From contig VXAY01002117.1 of assembly GCA_013399855.1 (NCBI GenBank), forward strand, positions 854,565 through 918,564: a stretch of DNA of 64,000 nt. Direction: 5' to 3'. The position numbers and the translations under genes were made by a program. Numbering within the stretch: the stretch's first letter is position 1; each line of letters starts with the position of its first letter. Below, one piece after another: positions 1 through 12,404 of this stretch. The notes beneath the pieces are model-generated. The model was not told the origin of the DNA, searched no databases, and saw only the letters and a program-made list of their open reading frames with translations. The DNA is from Oxyruncus cristatus (lineage: Eukaryota; Chordata; Aves; Passeriformes; Cotingidae).

Positions 1-317
1 ACGATCTGGCACTCAGTCATGCCAACACTCGACTTTTGTTCACTTAGGTTAACTAATAGTTTGACTCTTCAGCTGTCACCTCATCCCTCTGCCAGCTATG
101 TTTCCCAGCCAGCTATCCCTGCATGACTTCTCGTCTCCACCTGTTTGAAGCAGAGCCATTCACCACCAGTGCAGTGGGCTTAATCACGATGCAGCCTTCT
201 GTGATGAACAGTCATGAAGCTCAAATAAGGATACTGATGAGAAGCATATGAACCACCATGTGAGAACTCCAGTCGTTTCACAGGATTCTGCACAGGAGCT
301 CCGCTTGGCATCTCTCA
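1..317. other. Non-coding sequence left of the first CR1
   Basis: No recognisable gene, RNA or repeat is visible here. Both strands carry only short open frames without family resemblance. The stretch runs into the CR1 copy that becomes recognisable near 318. Confidence 0.6.
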
Positions 318-785
318 GCATAAGAAAGACACTCACTGTTAGAGAGTGTCCAAAGGAGGGCAACGAAGATGGTGAAGAGCCTTGAGGGGAAGCCGTGTGA
401 GGAGTGGCTGAGGGCACTTGGTCTGTTCAGCCTAGAGAAGAGGAGACTGAGGGGAGACCTCACTGCAGTTACGATTTCCTTGTGTGGGGAAGATGAGGGG
501 CAGGCACTGATCTCTGTGGTGATCAGTAAAAGGACCCCAGGGAATGGCCTGAAGTTGGATGGATAAGTTGGATATTAGAAAAAGGTGCTTCACCCAGAGG
601 GTGGTTGGCCACTGGAACAGGCTCCCCAGGGCAGTGGTCACAGTCCCAAGCCTGACAGAGTTCAAGAAGCGTTTGGATGATGCTCTCAGGCACATGCTGT
701 GAGTCTCGGGGAGGGTCCTGTGCAGGGCCAGGAGCTGGACTCAATGACCCTTGTAGGTCCTTTCTAACTCAGCCTATCCTGTGAT
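318..785 (+). mobile_element. CR1 LINE fragment (3' end), plus orientation
   Basis: This is a 5'-truncated copy of the avian/reptilian CR1 non-LTR retrotransposon. It preserves the 3'-terminal wording in the usual order: an AGAGTGTCCAAAGGAGGGCAA block near 341, GGCTGAGGGCACTTGG near 407, TTCAGCCTAGAGAAGAGGAG near 427, a GTTGGATATTAGAAAAAGG block near 567, TGGAACAGGCTCCCCAGGGC near 613, and GGAGCTGGACTCAATGACCC near 730. It ends at TCAGCCTATCCTGTGAT rather than in a poly-A tail, as CR1 does. Short open frames inside it are degraded or antisense and not functional genes. About 470 bases remain of an element that is about 4.5 kb when complete, so it is dead. The family is certain; the subfamily is not assigned. 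Confidence 0.95.
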
Positions 786-2447
786 AACAACCACATAGAC
801 AGCAGTCTTGTTCACTTCAGCTGCTTGCATGAAGTACAAACATCGATCACTGCAATTCTGCACTTTCCCTGCCACCATCCTGGTAGGCACCCAATGAAAA
901 CAAACAGTATTTAGAGTTCAAACTCTTCGACCTGAGTATTTTTTTTACCTGGTTGTAGAGCCCCATACTGTCTTATTTTTCTGCTCTTTCTACAGTTCTC
1001 TCTTTGGAAACGTACCAATAATATATTTTCAACAACATTAAAGGTCAGTCTATGTAAAAACAGATATCCATCTCCATATCCCAAGGCAGTTTTCTCAGTT
1101 TAGTGTCTCAGGTCCACATACAAGCTTCCTATATGATAATAAGAAAAGCTAGTCACTGGCCAAGGTTTGAACATACACGTAGGTCGTAGCTATGCAAAAC
1201 AATCATTCTGAATTGAGACATTCCATTAAAAAAACCTACCCTTTTAAACTTAAAACAAGTAGTTACCAGGACAAAAGGATTATTTATGCAGCAAATTACA
1301 CCTTCAATATTTTTTTCAATCATATATTGCTCCGATTTGAAACAGCATAAGGTGTACACAGAAACAGATCCTACTTACCAGTATGTGAGAAGTATGCATG
1401 TGGAAACACACATATAACAAAGAGAAGATTCAGTTACAGATAAATATATTTTCTTTCTATGATTCATTTCATTAGCATCTCTTAAAATTAGAGGTTGAAT
1501 AGAATGTACTTTCTTGCTTATATTTGTAAGTAAAGGCTAGCACATCCTTTACAACTCTTTTTCATCCTTCAATGGCCTGCAGGGTTTATTTATTATTTTG
1601 TTATTAAGGGGACCACAAAGGCCCCCCCTCATTCTCACAGGCACTGGACCCACACAATTCTTTCCCAAAACCAGGGCTGTTGGTTCACCTCTCCCATGTT
1701 CCATCTTCAGTCCCACCAGACTGCTTCTTCCCCATTTCTCACAGGGTTCACCAACTTCTTTGACTTGATACCAAAGATGTTTGATCCACTTGCAAAAAAA
1801 TCTGTGGGACTAATTCCGTTCCCTCTGGGAGTCAGTCACCAGATATTTAAAACTTGCCCTTCTGTGTTCAAAGCACTTAATTAACTTTCCCATGCACGTC
1901 ACACCGCACTACCTGCTCTGTTGATTTTTTTTTCCAGGAAGACTTTTCGTTCTCCCTGCTCCAAACCAGGCTATTTTTCTGCAACCAGAAGGGGGAAAAA
2001 AACAAATCTCTTTCCCACTGCTTCCAGCTTTTTCTGTGTATACCTCTGTCTTGAACTATAAAAACATGAGAGAACATTGCAGACGCTATACAGAAACCAA
2101 GTTGCCTACATACCCATACATGCACAGAACAACTCGACAATAAACAAACATGTCTCTAGAGGACATCAGGATTTGCAGTTCCAAAGAAATTATTTTCTAT
2201 ATTTAGACACCACTAGATCATCCTTTCATGCTTCAGTTCATGAAGGGACCCAGAAAGACAGGGCCAATCCATTTCTTCTTTAAGTTATTGACAGGTGATT
2301 TCAGCTACAGCAGCTCTGGCTGCCAAGTAACAGTTGGCGATTAAACTGTAAATAGATCTCACACCAAAAAACACACCAAGTGGACTACAAAGAAAGGCAT
2401 GGGTTCAGGAAAGTTCCCCTTGAATAGAAACATTCCGTTGGCATGGG

Positions 2448-2468
2448 AAAACAAACAAACAAACAAAA
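2448..2468. repeat. (AAAC)n microsatellite
   Basis: Five near-perfect AAAC units followed by CCC. It is a simple repeat with no coding role, potentially length-polymorphic. Confidence 0.85.
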
Positions 2469-3453
2469 CCCGCTTTCTCAATTACCTGTGCCTGGGAAGT
2501 TTCCTTTGGCAAGCCCACATTTTTTTTTTTATTCCTGCAGAATTTAAACTCTCCCTGTAAAACATGAGTTAATAACCTTGGTGGGTAAAAGTCAGGCAGC
2601 TTCCAAATGGTAACAAATGCAGGGGTTTTTCCAGAAACTGCTGCTGTCACCCTGTTGATAGAGCAAAACTGGAATGTCTACAATCCAGATCCAGCAGGAT
2701 CCAGCAACAGTGCAGGGGAACAAGACACACAGAAATCAACAAAAACCACATCAACTTGTGAGAACACTGAGCAGGAGGTAAGGGCAGACACGGGAAACAC
2801 TGCAAAAAAAAAAAGAAGTGGGAAGAGCAGGAAGAGTAGCACATTTTCCCAAATTCTAGGACTCTAATCCCACTCCCACTGAAGCTGGCACTGCTATCAG
2901 GAAGGGAAGAAGCAAAGTAACTCTGCTTTGCCTCCAGCTCTCTAGCAGCATCTTCCCACCCCCTGCGCTCTTCCAGCACAAGTATTTACATAACTGTACT
3001 AGAAATAACTCAAATACACAATAACTAGCTATGGATGGAGTCTCCAAGGTTGATGAATAATAGCAGAGAAAAAAGGGATAATTTCCTCCTCCTCTCCAGC
3101 AGCTGAAGGAGGAAGTTAAAACGCCTGAATTGCAACCCCATGGCATCCACACTGTCTTAACCATACCATTTCTCCCTGTAGCTCTAACTCCACAGCATCC
3201 TAACCACTGCCACTCACCAACAGAGGTAATTCATCAACTGTAAAATTGACAAAAATATTGACTAGCCCTTTACATTTAAAGGTTCAGAGCCCATTTTCAG
3301 TGTCCTGGGTGCAAGCATGCTGAGTTTTCAGTCAAGACTTCTTTGCATTAGAATGCACGTGAACAGTTGCATTTTAAGCGGGGCTGTAAGCCACTGGAGA
3401 TGAAGTGACCTCCCTCTCTCCCCAAGGTAACTGAGCAGTTGCCACCAATGGGG

Positions 3454-3482
3454 AAAAAGAAAAAAAAAAAAAAAAAGAAAAA
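3454..3482. repeat. A-rich homopolymer run
   Basis: A run of adenines broken by two guanines. No recognisable SINE or LINE body precedes it, so I call it simple repeat and not a retrotransposon tail. Confidence 0.85.
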
Positions 3483-3881
3483 TCAAAGTACAATAACCTG
3501 TGTTATTACAGAGGTGAGCCTTTAACCTCTTTCTGACCAGCCCATCCCTCCTGACATTTAGCAGACAGCCAAAGCTTATAATGGAGGATTAGTGGAAAAC
3601 TGCTTTCACACGCACATTGACCACCAGGGTTCTGGTACATTGACTTTCAGCACTGCCTCCCAAGACAGACAAGCAGCTCAGACAGCCAATCGTATTTCAT
3701 ATCACCTGCTCAAACACTGCTGCACGTAAAAAGTAACAGGTAGAGGCAACTTGTATCTGCCAGTCTCGACAACAACTTCAAGATTGCTTTTAAAATATTT
3801 TTTCCTACTCAATCAACACTTGCATTTCTCCCCCGCTGTGTTATGCTTTACAGAAACTCAAGTTCAGTCATTTACAAGCTT

Positions 3882-3931
3882 CTACTAAAAATCCACTTTA
3901 AGACTAAAATCCACTTTATCTACTAAAAAAG
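3882..3931. repeat. Short tandem duplication, unit about 18 bp
   Basis: The block ACTAAAAATCCACTTTAAG is followed directly by ACTAAAATCCACTTTATCT and then by a partial third start ACTAAAAAAG. This is a small imperfect tandem repeat, probably from replication slippage. Confidence 0.8.
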
Positions 3932-6900
3932 ATTCCAGCTTTAGTGGTGTGTGCCCAGTCTTCTGTATACTCATGCCAACTTTAAAAAACTGAAGCTATT
4001 TAATACTTGGGTCCATTGGGACTTGAATACAAATAAATCCATCAGAAAGCATCATCCTTATTTTCTTTCATCCTTATGCTAGGCCATCTGTGCAACCCAC
4101 TATACAGTTAGAGGGGGGAAAACAAAAAAAAAGGAAAAAAAACCCCAAACAAAGGAGATGCTCTAACATTAAAGGGACAGTTATTTGACAGAAGAGCATT
4201 TCTGCTGGTGGTAGTGTCTTCAGCAGACAACACTTTTGAATTGAAGGAGAAAGTAACACTTGTTTCAAGGGAGGCTTGTCTTTATCCATATCCTGATGGA
4301 AACCTCCAGTACACAATCATATCTCTACAAGGTTTTTATCACATTCAGCTCTAAACCACAGTAACAGATGTTTAGACCATTACCTTGTTTAGAGATGTTG
4401 GACCATGCCCTTGCACCTTCACAAGGGCAGAAGTCAGTAAATTCTTTGAACCAGTCTCATCTTTGTTTTTTCTGGTAGTAACTGTATTACCAGGCAGGAA
4501 AAAAAAGAGACTGGTTTTAAGCTCTTTAATTCTGTTTCATGATCTTAACAGCAAAAGCTGAGCACTTGCTGCTCACAATAAAACACAGGCGGAAAAAATA
4601 TATCATCCACGTTCTAAGTGGCAGTTTTGGCATCTGAAATTTAGCCATATTCTGAATGCCTTCTTGAGCAACAGCCAGGTCCTGCAGTGACTGCAGGTAT
4701 CCCAACAACCACCAGCAACTCGAGAGAAATCCACCCTCAGTGCTCCCGAGATTGCCAGATTTTGAAAGATGCACTGGGACCAGTCAAAGCCCAAACCAGA
4801 AGGGTTTTACTTACCAAGGTCAATTTAATGATACCTTTTGTGCCACCCGTAGTAAGGCTGATGAATACGTTTGTACCACCAATTTATTACTCTTTCTTCT
4901 ACCTTAAATGTCCCATTTCTCTTCTTTGAAAGGTGTATCAAACTGCACAAAAGACAGCATGGTTAAGAACAGTTCTTCCTAGTAGGCTGACTGATCTTAG
5001 AGAATTATGATTTCAGGGAGCTTAATTGTACATTTAAAAATGTTTAGGTCATAATTTTTCCCCACCGCAACACAATTTTTACTAAAACAATGTTTAGTCC
5101 AGTTTAAGGGGTGGTGTTTTCCCTGAAACCAGCTTTTAAAAACTTTATTTTGATCAGCCATTTACTTTCTTTTCTTCCAGCAGATTAATTTGAAGCAACA
5201 AGTCATTTTTCATATATTTTATAAATTGTCTCAAAGACTGCATTACAGTAGGGACAACACCAGCAAGCCATCCTGGCTTGCAGCTGCTCCCTCCAAGGAA
5301 CACGAGCCACACAGCACCTTCTCTCCACACAGAGGGTTGTTTTCTACAGAGCACAAGATTTCTCTGCACAACTCAGCACTGCAAATCAGCTCCACTTTAC
5401 CCCTCAGTCTCAGTGAAACACAGTGAATTAGAGACCATCTTTTCTCTCTCAGTTAATACTAAATCCAGTTGTTGACAGACAGCACAGAGCATTAGGCTTT
5501 AAAATGGTCAGTGAGTCATTTCTGCAAAGGCAGTTTGGGCCCCTCTGCTTCTGGTGAGTTTTTCTGGATTTGTAGAAGGAAAACAGCATCATTTAAAATC
5601 TTAGCAAATGCACTGCAGGAGACAGCCTGGTTGTCTTGCCTCAGGACAGTACAAGGCAGACTGTGCTTCTAGATGCACATCCCTCCTTTCAAGGATTAAC
5701 ATTGGCATGAATCTGTCCCTCACTCTCACAGGTAGAAAGGTCAGTCAGCCCTCCAGAACCCTTTCCCTTCAGCTCCTCAACCCAGCCCTTATCGCAGGAG
5801 GGAAAACAACTGAACTGCCAAATGACCTCAGCAGTGTTTGTCCTTCCCTCTCCGCTTGTTGCATATGGATACACCCAGCCTTATATGACACTCTTAACAG
5901 AATAGACTCCAAATTTTTAACTAAGTGGTTGTTAGATTTACATTGGGCCAAAATCACAACAGGTTGTACTACAAATAAATTAAATGTAAGACTAATACAA
6001 AGAGGATGGTCCAGCAGTTTAAGCCTCCACTTCCACTTGCAAGCAAAACTGTGACTCTTCATCTAGACAGCACTTTTGCAGGAGTATAAATTGCCACTGC
6101 AGAAGCAGTGAGTATTTTTTCCATATAAAACAAAACAGCCTTACTCTAATCATGAAATATTAAAAGTTTCCACATTGTGCAACATTCGTGAAAGCTTCCG
6201 CTGAAGACATCTTCATTTCAGTATTTAAAGTCACAGAAAATCTGGAAATTGTTTTTCATTCTACAAAAACCAGAAATACATGTGTTTCTTTAGTTGGTAA
6301 TTTAAGTGAAATTGCTCTTCACCGCTGTCATCAAATTAAGTTGCAGGTTTTGTTGGAGTTAGCCTCTACCTTATCGGCCTGTTCTGGGTGTAATAAACAT
6401 AGATTTCAGTTTCCACACAATCCAGACTAACAGACTGTGGATCTTGCCCAACTAACACAGGGCGATGGATGAACAAATCACAGCATGTAAGAGAGGGGAC
6501 CTAAGGTGAAAGTCTGCTTACCAATCTTTAAAACAGTTTCATAAGATTCCTGCTGTTTCCATGTTGTCTCTTCCCCACAAGACACTCTGACAGGAGATGG
6601 GCAACACCACAGCCTAAAAACAGCTACCAGCTCTCCACATGCTGTGTTGTGATCCAGCCCAAAAACATGTCAAAGGGACACGCAGCCCAACAGGGGAGTC
6701 ACCTGCACAGAAGTGCAGGCTGTGCTCGCTGACCCCCTTCAGCCTTTGTTTGCCACTCTGCTTTGTTTACTCCCTCCCTGCTTGTCAGCTCCAAAAGGCA
6801 CCCTGAGTTACACACCACGTGCAGATTGTGAGAAATTATTATGGGACCTGTAAACCAGAAGCATTTGATATGGCTTGTGCAACCCACAGCAAGATAAATG

Positions 6901-7831
6901 TCTGAAGCATCCCACAAGGTGACCTGATTCCAGCCCTCCCACTAACATGATAAATGAATCCTCTAAAAAGAAAGACAGAGCAGTAAACATTTTTGCCTAG
7001 AGGAAGTTCTGGCACCTCTGTACTCTTTCTACTTGCTGCAATCTCCTTTATTTAAAAAAAAAAAGAACTTGAAAACAAATTTTAAAACCTGCTTTTAAGA
7101 ATTCCATGCAAGAGGAATGTGCTAGACGGTTCCACATTTCAACCCTAAATTAAACCCCGAAGTAGTTAGTTTAGTAAGACCTTTACACAAAAGCATGCCA
7201 AGGATCCAGACCTTCACTCTGCCCCGGGAAGGCAGGGCTGGCACTCCCCAGGCCTGGGAGGCTGACCGAAAATATCAAGAAATAGAATATAAAGCATTCA
7301 AGTTTTCATCTCTATTTTAAAATAAACCTGGGGGAGGAACCAACAAAAAAACATTTCTCATCCTTTGTCACAGATGGGAATTTTTTCCCACAAACATCTT
7401 CCCAGACAAAAGGTTATTTTTCTTCTAAAAATGTTCACTCAAAGAGTGCCGACCATCTTCCTTACCCTGTGCCCCAGGCACTTTTGCAGTTTTGGCAGTT
7501 CCTCAGTTCTGTGGTAACAGAGTCAAACCCAGGTATCTATTCAGTTTGAAGAGCTTACTAGAAAGATGTTTGCTTTTTTTCCCTCGTAATTTTTTTACAG
7601 TTTCATTGTATCCTCTGCCTAATTCATCTTCTCATTTACTCTGCTCTATTATCCCAAACTCTTTCAGTAAGAGTCTACTAGCCAGACCTACAAGTACTCC
7701 ACCTGGGAAGACCAGAATATTTGCTGACTATCCCATAATTAATCTCTAGTCAAATGGTTCACCAGCCATGCTCAGCCTCTACAGAAACAGTGTTTTCTAT
7801 GTTTGGTTCACTCTTCTGGGTACCACTCTTA

Positions 7832-7868
7832 GGAAATAAACAAAAAAAAACCAAAACAAAAAAAAAAT
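7832..7868. repeat. A-rich low-complexity tract
   Basis: Adenine runs broken by single C or CC. Simple sequence only. Confidence 0.8.
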
Positions 7869-10800
7869 CACTACGTATAAACAACATGCAACCTTTTGCA
7901 CTTCTGATTCCAAATAACAATTAATTTAAGGCATTCCAAAATCAAGGGCTGTCCTCTGTATAGTGAGATGAAAAAAGGAACAGCAGACACTGGTGTTTTG
8001 GCCCTTATTATTTTTCAAACTGCTTTTCCAAACAAGCCAACCATATGGATGTCATTTTTAAAAACGTGAGTCATGCTGCCACACACTCTTCAGCATGACC
8101 TTCCATTACAAATGAAAATTGCTGTCAAATGAACATGAATTCCCTCTTTCGTTCCAAAAAGTGAGAGACAAAAAGATGTTTGCTGTGCAACTGACATTAC
8201 ACCAAATATCCTCTAGGTTGAAATGCAGTTATCCCCACACCTCAGCATTACCCAGTAACGCAAACCAATTACAGAGTCATTTTAATTCAGACCTCAAAGA
8301 TGCAGGAACAGTTGATAGTAAAACACAAAAATCATATCTGAATAACTACATGAAATACATAGATTGTGCAATTATTTCAGCAATTGCAGACTAAACACTG
8401 AGAGAACATCTGTGCTTTTACATAGCCTGCCAACCCAGAAGGACCTACAGGCTCTATGAGGCTACCAGACAAGGACTGCCAACCTTGGAATCTGAAAACA
8501 CAAATTTTAAACAGCTTCAAAAGGAACAAGATTCAGGTTTGACTTTCAAGAACGCAGTTCTCCACCTGAGTTGATGCTGCATTCATTCCCTGCTGTGAGA
8601 ATATATCAGCTGGATCCTCAGAAGCATCCAAATTCCCATGAATGAGTTTTCATAAAACAACTACCTAAAAATCCATCAGTCAGTCCCTCCAAACACTCAA
8701 TTTCAAAGGTTTGAGCAGCTAAACAGCCAGCAGCATTTGTGGGATTAACACCAGGTAAAATATTTATGACCATTAAACAGATTCTGCAACCCTTTCACAG
8801 CATTTCCTTGCGGGTCCTTTCTTACACTAATACTGAATTTGTCTGCCTGAACAATTCTTTCTCCTCAATTTTATTAGTGGTGAGAAAGGAAAAAATTCAT
8901 GCAAATCCTAATAAGATTGGTTTCAAACGTGAAAAAGGGAGTCTTGCTTTCTGATCAAAGAAAACAAGCCTGCCCACATGTCCTCCCCTCATAGCTAGAA
9001 GGTAAAAATACATGGTGAAAATGGCCTCCCTCTACACTAATATGAGGTCCAAGGGACAAAATATAGCATGTCCATATCAGCTTTGAGGAGATATCTAATG
9101 CATTGCAGTATTTTTGTACACTGGGAGCAAAATACTTACGATATGCCAGATTTTGCAGCGTACTCTCTGCTGACATGGTAAACATGGCCTTTTCAAACAG
9201 TCTGAGCTTATTCACCCCATTTTACTACTAGTGCTGGATTGCTCTTGACAGGGTTTTTTTCCAGTACTTCATCCAGTTTAGTTTCAGATGCCCAGGGATG
9301 AAATGTGATTTTACTTGGGAGATAATCCGCAAACTGAAAGGGGTCTCAGTGCCTAAGAAGAAATTAAGCCCAGTGAACCCTAAGAGAAATTCGACCTGGT
9401 TTTCTGCCTTTTTTTTTCTTTTTAATTTCACCTAATCAGTCTTAGTCAGAGTCCTCATAAGTATAAACCGATTGTACCTGATGCTTTCATGATAAAGCTT
9501 GTAATCCATTAGAAAGTCATCTGCAACCTCAGAACTCAATTTATATGTGACCTTTCAAGCCATCTGATGAAAGTTATTCCAAGTCAGCTCTGACCTGCAG
9601 ACTAAGGAAGCTCATTAAGTGACACGCTCAGCTGTACATGCTGATGTTTCTCTCTGAAAAGGGAGCATATTTCTCAGAGGTTCCTCCTCCATTCCCATGT
9701 GAATCATGAACCGTGTCATGCGTTTTATCTGCGACTGTCATCTGTTTCTGATTTATAGTATCAGGAGAGACAGTCAAGGATACAGCCACGGATGCTTTAA
9801 AACATCCCCCTAAGCCAAACTGTGGGAAGATCTAACTCCTCTGTGATAACCAGCACTTATGGCTTATCGTGAAAAGTAAGAAAATAATGTGAAGCAGGGT
9901 ATTGCAAACCAAGTATGGCATTAGACACACAGAAAGAATTCATAAGATTGGTTTATTACCATCACTGCAAAGGGATATGCCATCCTACTTCACATCTTTA
10001 CTTACTTAGCTCTACATCAAACGCATCAGATTAATCAATTACCTAATAGTGTTTCTAAATTAGTCTCCTTGAAAGACGTAACTGATTTTCTGAGAGCTGT
10101 GGCTCACAACATACCGATTCTTACATTTCCCCCCCCTCAGATAAGAGCCCAAAGCAAGCTGCTTGCACTTAGATCCGTTACATAACTGCCTAAAATGTTA
10201 ATAGCAAGTGTTTAAGGGGTCCACAGGATTCCTGACACAAAAATCATATGCTCTGAGAGTTGGTCACTGTTTAGCCTGGAAAGAAAGAGTTACTGCCATT
10301 CTGCTTCATTTGCTGAGAAGGGCTCCTCTGCTTGGCTCAAACCTGAACGGACTCCACTGAACTGCTTAGGCAGTTTCTTATCTCACACAGCCACATCCAA
10401 GGGACTTCATAGTTCCCCAAAGCAAAGAACCCCAGCCAATTAACCAAAATATCTTCCCAATCAAAGTAAGGATTAAGAAATTCCCGAGGGAAGGTTTTGT
10501 ATCTGAAAAACCCACAGCTGAGTTGGAAGCCTAGAAGGGAGCCAGAGTTCCCCAGGTCCAGATCACCTCCTGCAAACACAACACCTGAACGAAAATAAAG
10601 AACATAAAAGCCTTCACCAGGAAGCCCAGCCCACGCTGTGAGGTGGGAGAAGCTCCTCTCTCCAAACAGGCAGACAGGTAGATAACAGGAGCAATGTGCA
10701 GACTTCTTCATTTCTTTTTATCCATGCCTTTGTGCAAGTGCTGTCCCCTTTAAAACTCCACAAATCAGTACATTTCCTTCTAGCTACTCTGAGGTACAGT

Positions 10801-11288
10801 TGATTTCTGCTTACTGCCAAAGCTTTCTGGGCAAGGCAACCGTTATAACCAGGGCTGAAACAGCCTCTCTGTGCCCAGAGTTCCCATGTCCTTCTCTAAA
10901 GCACTGCCCACACCCTCAGCTAAGCTGCACTTGCCAGCACAGGACACACCAGCTCCTGGTGTACACTGAAGAGGTCTCAGGAGAGCTGTGTTGGCTGTAC
11001 AGCAAAAGCATAAGAGGAAAAGCCTGGACTGAACACCGTACAAAAGCGTTTATTTGGAGAGCTTGCCAAACCTGGAATGAAGCACTGCAATTGCACACAG
11101 CTGCTGACAAAGCCCACTTCATGGCTAAGATCCTCACCAAGTCATAACACAACAAAGCCAGCAGGCTGGAGTGAGCTTCGGACACTGCCACTAAACATAA
11201 GAGGAGTTTGCACCATATTCACAGCTTTAAAAAAACCTGGGAATAATAATACACAACAAAGCACTTACTTGTGGTTCAGCTGGTTGTT

Positions 11289-11314
11289 AAAAAAATAATA
11301 ATAATAAAAAAAAG
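11289..11314. repeat. (AAT)n microsatellite
   Basis: Several AAT units flanked by adenine runs. Simple repeat, possibly polymorphic. Confidence 0.85.
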
Positions 11315-12231
11315 GCATCTTAAAAGGCACCCTATTCACATCCCACCCTGAGATAGGAATACTGTAGGATTGAAGCCTGCCAACAATGTTAAGTGTTAAT
11401 CTAGATAAAGCACAAGAGGATGCTTTTGAGGCTCTCCAGAATTTGAGGCATCCCTTTCCTGCAGTCTTGTTTTCAGGCTACCAATCACTAGCCTAAAAAG
11501 CAAGATGCCACCATGTCCTTCCCCTTCCCAGGTTCACTTGTCCACAGCCCCTCCACATGCAAGGATGACTTTTCTTTCCACGACTGAGGATGTAAAAAGG
11601 TACCCAGGCCCACTGCCCTCCCTGGGCTCAGCACAGCAGGCAGCACAAGGCAGCTCATCCTTTGCTGCTTCTTAACAGGCAGTTTTTCCCCCCAGTCTCT
11701 GCTCCATGCTGCTCTGTGTGGAGGCCTTCCACCTCCTTCAGCACAGGAGGAGACAACCTGTCTCAAAACCCAGAGCCAGCCCACGGGCTTGCAGCTGAAC
11801 CCTTCTGAAACACAGCAACTGGAGCCCAAGCTGCAATAAAAGGCCACTTTCTCCTCTGTGACCCCAGCAGCTGGGGCCACACTCCGGGAAATGAGAGACA
11901 GGAAAAAAAACAATGTTTCCAAGTGACTGTTCCTACACAGGGGTGCAGATTAACCATAACCAACTCTCGACCAATAAATAGAGCCAGGAGAAATGAAAAT
12001 AGGAGAATGAGGGACATGAAGTCAGAAAGAGAAAGAAGCTTGGCTTCTAGGACACAGGAAAGGAGGTGCACTTGCTTAATTAGCAAAACAGCCAGAAAAG
12101 CAGGGCTATAGGAAGTCTAATAACAGCCCTTTAAAATGGGAATGATCCTTTTCCAACCTGTCTGGGAAGCACCTCCCCTCCCACTGCAGCATTTGCAGTG
12201 CTCTTTTCTTTTATCTAATTACCACCAACAG

Positions 12232-12404
12232 GCATCTGCTGCTGTTTGCATCCTCACTCTAATGAGCAAGAGCAGCAGCCGGACCTGGCTAGAGCTGGGG
12301 AGTAACAATATGACCACAGAGACATTTTCTCCTGAGGTTCATCAGAAGTACCTGCTCCCCAAGGAGATCCAGAGCTTTCCCAAAATTGGGAAAAGGAGCG
12401 CAGG
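12232..12404 (+). other. Candidate exon, plus strand (unverified)
   Basis: This 173-base segment has a good acceptor on its left (a pyrimidine-rich stretch ending ACCACCAACAG) and a strong donor on its right (CAGG followed by GTAAGT). One frame stays open throughout, about 57 codons with two bases left over, and passes through peptides such as TWLELGSNNMTTETFSPEV. I do not recognise the protein. A stop lies immediately past the donor, which is what an exon frame running into an intron would show. Splice-flanked open segments of this size also arise by chance in vertebrate introns, so this is a candidate only. Cross-species conservation or RNA reads across both junctions would settle it. Confidence 0.15.

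Larger units (their letters stand above)
786..4803. other. Non-coding AT-rich stretch with simple repeats
   Basis: No gene is recognised. Visible structure is limited to an AAAC microsatellite (about 2448-2468), A-rich runs (3454-3482 and 4119-4142) and a short tandem duplication at 3882-3931. Open frames of 60-110 codons occur on both strands, overlap one another and match nothing familiar. Confidence 0.6.
4947..12231. other. Non-coding stretch, no gene recognised
   Basis: AT-rich sequence with A-rich runs at 7832-7868, an octamer word ATGCAAAT at 8899-8906 and an AAT microsatellite at 11289-11314. The open frames are short and unrecognised. A minus-strand frame at 8955-9215 reaches a good splice donor (GTAAGT, complement near 9137) but has no pyrimidine-rich acceptor upstream, so I do not call it an exon. 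Confidence 0.55.

Noticed and set aside
369..566. 65-codon plus-strand open frame
   Set aside because: It lies inside the CR1 copy at 318-785 and is a repeat by-product.
4804..4946. Minus-strand segment with strong acceptor (CTTTTGTGCAG) and perfect GTAAGT donor
   Set aside because: All three frames contain a stop between the splice sites, so it cannot be an internal coding exon. A non-coding exon cannot be excluded.
8955..9215. Minus-strand frame reaching a GTAAGT donor near 9137
   Set aside because: The upstream flank lacks a pyrimidine-rich acceptor and no start context is convincing.
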